Shown here: one piece after another, positions 57,350 through 64,000 of the stretch | How positions within the stretch are numbered: the stretch's first letter is position 1 | Layout: each line of letters opens with the position of its first letter | DNA from: Allium sativum | Lineage: Eukaryota > Streptophyta > Magnoliopsida > Asparagales > Amaryllidaceae | Reading direction: 5' to 3' | NCBI GenBank assembly: GCA_030737875.1 | Contig: CM060922.1 | Coordinates: 320,752,956 to 320,816,955 of the forward strand | DNA length: 64,000 bases | The notes under the pieces: model-generated | Told to the model about the DNA's origin: nothing | Database searches by the model: none | Seen by the model: the letters and a program-made list of their open reading frames with translations, nothing else | Program-made: the position numbers and the translations under genes

Positions 57350-58142
57350 TGACACCAAAAATTGGTACAACACCTAAAGAGAAGACTATGTAGAGAATAA
57401 GTGAAGATTAATAATGATAAGAAGCGTAAAACGAAACAAATCACACACAAATTTATAGTGGTTCGGCGTTAACGAGCGTACATCCACTTTATGAGTTTTT
57501 ATATATTATCTCCAATATCAGGTTGAATAATTGCAATAGCGGAATGAGACAAATTAATGATATACAAATCGTTAAAGTTTTGGAAATCCTCTCCTAGCCA
57601 AAAGATCCCTCTTCTGAACTAAAAAGGGGTATTTATAGATGATACAATATCTTTCCATCTTGGACATGTGATGCAAGATCCAAAAGAATAGTTGTTATTG
57701 AATGAATCGGTATCTCCTAAAGAATTGGTATTCTCTTTGAATTATCAGTGTGAATTGGTACTAGATCCTTCTAACTTGGATAGCTTGAAAGAAAATATCT
57801 GGAAAAAGCTAGTCTTTAGGCCATTTTTCTGGACCTCAACTGAATTCAACATGGCTGATCTTGCTTGGTTAAATCGGACTCGTTCCGGGCCGCGCCTGAC
57901 GGGAGGAATGAGTTGAGACGTCGGGCTTTGTTAATTGGTCCAATTCGAGTACTTCGAGTGTGAACGTGCCACATCATTATGCCTTGATGGGCTACCCGAA
58001 AGGCCCTTCAACACAAAATAAACACCAGTCTTCCCTGAGATAAACCTGAGAGTTGTTATGAGGAGGGGGTCAGAATAATAAGACTTGGTTAGTAGAAAAT
58101 GTATAACACTATCTACAATACACAAATGTATCCCGTTTGGTC
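57350..58142 (-). mobile_element. Tat-2 5' LTR (far end uncertain)
   Basis: The lower end is fixed by the junction with CTCAGTGAAAGCACCAAAATA, the same post-LTR sequence as in Tat-1 (reverse). The LTR then carries the Tat hairpin core at 57,458-57,487 and a minus-strand TATA box (CTATAAATACC near 57,628). The other end is a guess: TTTGGTCA at 58,135-58,142 would give TGACCAAA as the LTR start, pairing loosely with ...GGTGTCA. No second LTR exists to test this. Confidence 0.6.
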
Positions 58143-58385
58143 AGAACCAAAACATATGTCTAACACGACTAGTAATTCTTACCAAACCTTGTAATCATTT
58201 ACACACGATGACAAACCACAATTACCGAGGTAGTATCCCAAACACAACGATATTGCGATACTGAGATAGAACGTTGACGCATAATTTTGAAGTCTTTAAA
58301 TCACCATTCAGCCAATTTCCGAAAACTAAGAGGTAGGCTCTCACCTACTCATTATTCCATAAAGAGGTAAATATTTTTTATATAG

Positions 58386-59015
58386 CCACTTAAGACCTCA
58401 GTACCAATAATAGGTAAGGGTGGATCCTTTCGATCACTTAAGACCCAAGGCGGGCCCATTGGCCATTTAATACCTTACTTGGTGGTTTACTCTATGCTAA
58501 TATAAATTAGAGGACTCTAGCTACAAGTCTTGCTCACTTAAGGCTTCCATCTTTAACGCATATACTCATGCCCCGCATAAGGTGAGCTACCTACAAGATA
58601 GGTAGATGACATCTCGCCATTTATGACCTTCCCCCGGTGGACCCTTATGTTACTATCTTGCTGGCCTAATTAGATAATCCCCTAGTCACTTAGTACTTTC
58701 CGGAGGATAGGCAGACCTATGGTACCTCCGTAGCGGTCATTTAATACCTGATCCCAAAGCAGACTCTCAACCCAATCACTTAATATCTAGAGGAAGCGAA
58801 CCTTTGGAAGGATTACCAATCTCGTGCTCAACACCCATTTAATACTTATTGATTATGGGGAGGTGAGCTATGCGATCACTTAGTACCCTTTTTAAGGGTG
58901 AATCTAACTACTTAATACCTTTACCAGAAGCAAGCCATGCTTATAAACTATTTCCTTTGTAAGATTTCCTCTTTTGGGATGGGAGGTGGGTCCTACAACT
59001 ACTTAATACCTCACA
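58386..59015. repeat. Spaced CACTTAATACC motif, about 12 copies
   Basis: Copies of CACTTAATACC or close variants (CACTTAAGACC, CATTTAATACC, CACTTAGTACC) begin near 58,386, 58,434, 58,464, 58,535, 58,618, 58,687, 58,738, 58,777, 58,837, 58,878, 58,911 and 59,002. They are separated by 30-90 bp of sequence that is not itself obviously repeated. Confidence 0.75.
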
Positions 59016-59515
59016 CTTGAGATAAACCGTATTTTAGGGAATAATCCTCGTTACGCAATTAACTAACGTCACAGGTTCTTATAGTTAATGATATTTTACA
59101 TCAATTGTACACATACCTGGTTGCTAGGAAGTGCAGACTTCTGTCGGATAAGGAAATCGACCACTCATCATTAACCAACTAAGTCCAATCTTGATTCTTA
59201 CTTATATTAATTCTAGATTGACTAGAAATAGATACGAAAAACTTATAACTTCCTATCCTAGGATGTTTGTATATTAATTTCCTTATTGGACTTAGTATTT
59301 TCTATGCCCATCAATCCCCATTAATTCATCTTTTTATTCTATTTATTCCTATTAATTAGGTAACCTTCCATTAATGACCCTAACGGCTGTATTCCCTAAG
59401 GCATAAATTGACCTATTAAGTATGCTTTTATATCAGTCCCTTTTTTAAAAGTCTAATCCAGTTATTGTAACTCCTTTAATTCTCTATACAACTTTAGTTG
59501 GACTAAATTCTTATT

Positions 59516-59517
<2 letters not shown>

Positions 59518-59560
<43 letters not shown>
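59518..59560. repeat. (AT)n microsatellite
   Basis: About 21 AT units lie in region D. Confidence 0.97.
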
Positions 59561-59561
<1 letters not shown>

Positions 59562-59993
59562 TTGTTATTTATTTACTTTCCTAATTGGAGTTACAATCCC
59601 TATTCCTTAACATAATTCAAATTGTAACCATTTAGGCATATCTAACCTATTCAAAAAAAATTCCCTAAATCAAGGATGATTACATGTAACACCCCGAAAT
59701 TTTAACAACACAAAAAGAGGATAAATTAAATAATAACTAATTTAATATTTAGAATTAAAGAAAATAGACCGTGCCATTGCGTCTGTCTCGAAATGATGGT
59801 CAAGATAGACATTTGGTTTGCATAAAACGGAACACCGTATGAAGAAGTTATGAGGGATTTTAGTTTGTATACGCGCAGAAGAAATATGTATATACACATG
59901 ATACACCTATGAGTCAGATATGAGTCAGCACTTATCCAAAAAGGGTCCAAAATCCAAAAATTTCGAATGGCGGCAAATTTCCCGCTCTAAGGG

Positions 59994-60024
59994 GTCGACC
60001 CCCCTAGAGGGGTGTCGACACCCC
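59994..60024. other. GTCGAC palindromes in C3
   Basis: GTCGAC at 59,994 is followed by the perfect 16-bp palindrome GGGGTGTCGACACCCC (60,009-60,024). It holds the same LTR position as the GTCGAC cluster of C2. Confidence 0.85.
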
Positions 60025-60956
60025 TAGGGCTGATGTGGTAGTCGGTTTCAGAGGGGTTGGCAGCTATAAATACATGGTCATTTATCTTGTTTTCTTCATT
60101 GAGAATCCATGGGGGCCAAACTCTACCAGTGGCCGAACTGAATTGGATCTGTTAATCTCCTACAACTATCAGCCTAAGCAAATCAGTTAAAGATTCAAGA
60201 TCCGTTCTTTCTCTATTTTCTAATCCAAACTCTGTAAGTTCCAAGTTGCTTTTAGATTTAAATATATAAAAGTAAATTTGATATGACAATAGTTTGGGTT
60301 TGTTCATGTGCCTATATTTTACTAGATCCATTGTAAATTGCGAACGTATGACATTCTAACTTGAGTATACTTGGATCTAAATCTCTATCTTGTTGGATCT
60401 ATTGTAACTTTTGTGGCATTCTATGATGTGGATCTTGACCTTATTTTTGTTAGATCTAGTTTTAACTATTGGATCTGAATTATGTGGACATCTAAATTGC
60501 TAATCAGATCTACTATATCACCTTGTGCCTATCATATCAGATGTAAACCAGTTGGACATTTAAATTGTTAATTTAGATCTTATTATGCTTATTATGACAT
60601 CATAGTTATGTTAGAATCAATTAACTGCCACAAATTCATCAGATTTATGCTTATAAGTCCACCTTATCACCATGTTAGTTTATGTTTATGCAAAACAGTC
60701 ACCTTTGTCATATTCCCATCACTTTTCCTTTTATTGTTTATGACTAGGCTACTTTCTAGCCTAGATGCCACCAAGTATATGTGAATGCATTAATTAGGGA
60801 ATGTGGGGAAAATGTTAGAATTGGCATAATTTAAGTAATGTTTATGAATTGCACATATAATTCAAAAAGGGGAGGTTAGGGACATAATAACCTATAAAGA
60901 CATAGGTAAGGATTAAATAAGAATGAATGTTTAATAATTACAATTAGGAATTGTAA

Positions 60957-61184
60957 TTGCATTTATGACACGAGGTTAGGTGGCATTAGTGGTGGAAGTC
61001 TGCCTGGACCTGACCGGCATATCCAACAGGCACTAATGTTGAACCTAATGTGCGAGGTCTAAGTGCGCAGATATGAATCGGGCTATGACACGAGGTTAGG
61101 CCCAACTTGTGGAAGAAGTCTGCCCAGACCCGACCGGCATATCCATCATCCATAAGTTGTAGGCCTAATGTGGGAGGTCTAGCC
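60957..61184. other. Tandem pair of hairpins in C3
   Basis: The second module (about 61,080-61,184) has outer GGGCTA/TAGCCC and inner TTAGGCC/GGCCTAA and CAACTT/AAGTTG stems. The first (about 60,957-61,066) has ATTAGTG/CACTAAT and TTAGGT/ACCTAA stems. The loops, read on the minus strand, keep CCGGTCGGGTC and GGGCAGACTT. Confidence 0.72.
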
Positions 61185-62083
61185 CATTATAAACCATAAA
61201 TGGATATGGTAATGAATTGGGCTACTTAACCCAATCTAATCCATAGGGATTGTATGATTATGAATTAAAGTTAGGGTTAAGTAAAATTGGTTGGACAGTG
61301 GGTGGGTTAAGTAATTCTAAGGGGGTGGGTAATATTTACATATAGGCCCTCAAACTTAGCCCGATAAGGTTATGTAATTAAAGACACCTAGTGGTAAGCA
61401 TAACCGGTAAAAAATTGGGGTTATTTAATTAAAGACACCTTTAGGGTAATTATAACTTGTGGAAAACCTAGTGGGGGATACAAGACAAACGGGAGAGCTT
61501 GTATCATATTGTGTGGGACCCGTTTCGGTCAGTAACCCGGAGTATGTATCGAGTAGAGAACAGCGAACTAGGTCGGAGAAGGGACACGCTTACTGATTGA
61601 TTGTAAGAGATCCAAACGTGGAGGCGGTGTTGGAGGTGCGAACCAACCGGGCCATGTGTGTGCGTGAGCCGGAACGAAGGGGATAAGACGACCGTGACAC
61701 CTGTAGATATAAGGTTGTGCATATCAGCGAGGGGTTGCCAATTTAGGATGTGATACATCCTACTATGGGGCCGACACAGAGTATCTATGGAGTAGGGAGC
61801 CGATCGATCAGGGTAGTAGTAGGGTACATTTGGACATATGCCTAATTCTACCACCTTATAGTGGAAGGGATCATCTCATTCTGCTTATACTAGTAATAGT
61901 GCAGAGTAATCATTAGAGAAGCGTATACACCTTATCCTATCTACCTTGTCACACCTGCCATTTATGTAGTGATCTCCCTTATCTACTTTATATGTCTGTC
62001 ATGCTACTTTTATTTACTTGCTAAAAGTAACTAGACTTGCCAGACTTTATGTCTGACCCTTTTGTTTCCTCTTCTTTCTTCCA

Positions 62084-62099
62084 CCCCCCCCCCCCCCCC
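62084..62099. repeat. C tract in C3
   Basis: Sixteen C are followed by AAGGTTCTCAGGGAGGAAATA. This is the reverse of the G tract in C1 and C2. Confidence 0.9.
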
Positions 62100-62472
62100 A
62101 AGGTTCTCAGGGAGGAAATACTCAGGCTTAGTCAGGACTCAGTTATCACCTTGCTAGAGCTGCTTTCGAAGTATGGCTCAAGTTCTTATTTCTACTATGG
62201 CTTTGTCTTTTTTATTTGGTGAATTATGTTTTCTTTTAAGTATTTATGTACTCTGATGGTAAAAGACAGAAGTCGTATTGTTGTAATGGTTTTTGTGACT
62301 TTTGGTATTTTGGACCATGATGTATGATTTGTGTTTGGAATAAAAAATTGAATTTCCGCTGCTATCTTATTTATATCTTTCTTGTAATATTCTGCGCCCG
62401 TTAACCTATAACGCTTCATGAAACTTAATGCATTCCCTTTTCGAGTAACATTAACGGATGTGGGGTGTCACA

Positions 62473-64000
62473 TTACAATATTCATGACCTTATTTATAGC
62501 AAATCAAGTCTGTTTATTGCTATAACAGTCATAATAACTTTTTCCATTTATTATAGATTATATTTCCATACACCTTTCCATAAAATGGAAGCTATTCAAA
62601 CACATAACAATATCAACAAACATTTATTATAATATAATATATTTTAGTTATTTACGTAGATTTGGATGAATAAGGCTTATAAATATTTATAATTATATTC
62701 TAAGCGTGATTAACATAATTGCTAAATTTTATTTATTATTAACCATTTATGTTTTGGTCTAAACTAACGACCAAAACAAACCTTTTTTATTTCCAATATT
62801 GTTTAAGATTCAAAATCTTATAAAAAGGTTAATAACCGTAGTTATTGCAAATATTTGTCCAAAATAGTTGAAAGAGGAATAGGCATATTTCAAACCACAA
62901 GAAACATGATATATGTATGTTTTTGGAATGGTTGTTATAATCTGCGTATAAATATACGTAAATTTACATATCCCTTCCTATTTAATTTGTACATATTTCT
63001 TGTTGATTCCAAATAATGTCTTTTTATTTAAAAAGAACAAAAGTGGAATATTTACAATAACCAAGTTAAACCCCAAACAACACTGAACACAATAGGAATA
63101 TCTTTTCAGTCAAAATTTACATAAACCACAAATCAACACCAAATCTAAGAATCTGGAATAACTATTATAAATCTAATAATGAGTTAGGGACTGATTTCTA
63201 AATACAAGGTGTTTACAATAACCACAAGCAAATTTTTGAACAATTATAAGCAATACAATTTAATTAACCAAAAAGGCCTACAAATTCAATATTCAAACCA
63301 CAACCTATTATTTCATATTTGACAAAATAATAAACAAATATGATAAACTTTTAAGCATATAATTCAAATCTATACAAATGAATTTAATAAGTTATTATAA
63401 ACATTGTATATAATTTCCCACTCACCTGAAAGCCATCCAAATCTGAATATGAACAAAACTTTTAGGCCCACAATTCTCAAATATTACAGATCTACAATTG
63501 TTTCAAAAAGGGGATTCTTTTAGATTTGTAGATTTGCAAGAAAAGAGAAAGGAAATATGAATGGAAGAATGCATATTCATAACACCATCTTTTTTGCACA
63601 TGAAATTGATTTCACTCCTCTCAAATCTATGTTTATTTAATTTGTATATGTTTAGATTTGTTTTAGAAGAGATTTGGAAGAAGAGAAAATAGGAGCCTCA
63701 CAACTGCTTTCAGAATATTGTGTAAAAGAAAGGGGGTCTAGCCTTTTATTTGTAGGTGTTGAAATGACCCTTGACGGTTAAATTTAATTTAATAAAGATC
63801 CATCCACATATATAAGTTTTATACTATAAAATACCTTACCAACACTAGCCGTCACTGGGCGACAAAAGCCTAGTGGAGTCGACCCCCAAGTCGACCCTTA
63901 AGGTCGCCCTCTTTGGGTCAAAATATCTAGTGAAGGCAAGTAATAAATGGTATTAGATATTTATATATTCTCTTTTATTTATTTTTTGTTCGTTTTCGTA
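62473..64000. mobile_element. Region D, right part: LTR-like sequence running off the window
   Basis: AT-rich with no supported gene. Toward the edge it resembles the start side of family C LTRs on the minus strand: purine-rich stretches near 63,540-63,730, then AGTCGACCCCCAAGTCGACC (63,877-63,896). That is where C2 and C3 carry GTCGAC clusters, before their terminal ~200 bp. It is probably the partner of 58,143-59,684 around C3. Confidence 0.4.

Larger units (their letters stand above)
40348..58142 (-). mobile_element. Tat-2: decayed Ty3/gypsy Tat element lacking its 3' LTR
   Basis: In plus-strand order this has an antisense gene (40,348-50,418, split by B2), a downstream region (50,419-51,430), integrase, RNase H, RT, protease and gag (51,436-57,229), then the 5' LTR from 57,350. 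It is a different family from Tat-1: same domain order and related proteins, but much sequence divergence and more stops. The 3' LTR and the start of the antisense gene are missing at the 40,347/40,348 junction. The upper limit 58,142 is uncertain. Confidence 0.85.
58143..59684. mobile_element. Region D, left part: unidentified LTR-like sequence
   Basis: No reading frame or known element is recognised. It is interrupted by C3, whose duplication TTACA is at 59,680-59,684, and it continues at 62,473. The right part has features of the LTR families above, so this is probably another long LTR on the minus strand. It contains the spaced CACTTAATACC motifs (58,386-59,015) and an (AT)n run (59,518-59,560). 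Confidence 0.4.
59685..62472 (+). mobile_element. Family C copy 3 (C3): solo LTR, 2.79 kb
   Basis: It starts TGTAACACCCC and ends GGGGTGTCACA, flanked by TTACA at 59,680-59,684 and 62,473-62,477. It is reversed relative to C1 and C2: the CATTGCGTCTGTCTCG block is at the left, and the poly-C tract and GGGAATGC-complement block are at the right. Paired hairpins lie at about 60,957-61,184. A GTCGAC pair lies at 59,994 and 60,014. No coding sequence is supported. Confidence 0.83.

Overview
The window looks like intergenic, probably heterochromatic, DNA of a flowering plant, more likely a eudicot; I cannot name the species. Almost every base can be assigned to nested LTR retrotransposons. I see no host protein-coding gene, tRNA, rRNA or CRISPR array. 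The reading rests on shared LTR copies, 5-bp target duplications, primer-binding and polypurine sites, and the domains of two decayed Ty3/gypsy gag-pol regions. All boundaries and identities were read by eye, without alignment software.

Layout. (1) 1-6,768: the leader and a complete 6.1-kb 5' LTR of a minus-strand element of family B, with an initiator-tRNA-Met primer site at 622-633; the element continues off the left edge. (2) 6,769-37,613: a minus-strand family A element with a 6.56-kb 5' LTR, a 1.46-kb non-coding interior (8,705-10,162) and part of its 3' LTR, which fits a LARD-type non-autonomous element. Its 5' LTR was opened by a solo LTR of family C (C1, 10,939-14,128, duplication TGACC) and by a whole Tat-lineage gypsy element on the plus strand (Tat-1, 16,689-34,378, duplication AAACC). 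A second family C solo LTR (C2, 17,291-21,093, duplication CGTAG) sits in the 5' LTR of Tat-1. (3) 37,614-40,347: a truncated plus-strand family B LTR (B3), into which family A inserted. (4) 40,348 to about 58,142: a minus-strand Tat element of another family (Tat-2), which has lost its 3' LTR and was split by a 7.7-kb solo LTR of family B (B2, 41,450-49,162, duplication CAATA). (5) 58,143-64,000: an unidentified LTR-like sequence (region D) opened by a third family C copy (C3, 59,685-62,472, duplication TTACA).

Coding content. Tat-1 and Tat-2 carry gag, protease, reverse transcriptase, the gypsy RNase H, the second (archaeal-type) RNase H that marks the Tat lineage, and integrase, all interrupted by stops and frameshifts. 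Downstream of pol each has a spliced gene on the opposite strand; in Tat-1 it resembles the plant Transposase_28 family at its N-terminus, and in both it ends in a coiled coil. Families A, B and C carry no coding capacity that I can support and must have relied on enzymes of autonomous relatives.

Most worth following up: a tandem pair of roughly 104-bp hairpins in every family C copy, whose stems differ in sequence yet still pair while the loop is conserved; a hairpin with a palindromic tip in the non-coding interiors of families A and B, which could be an RNA dimerisation or packaging signal; an LTR hairpin shared by both Tat families and repeated just after pol in Tat-1; and an unexplained 11-12-base motif repeated about a dozen times at 58,386-59,015.
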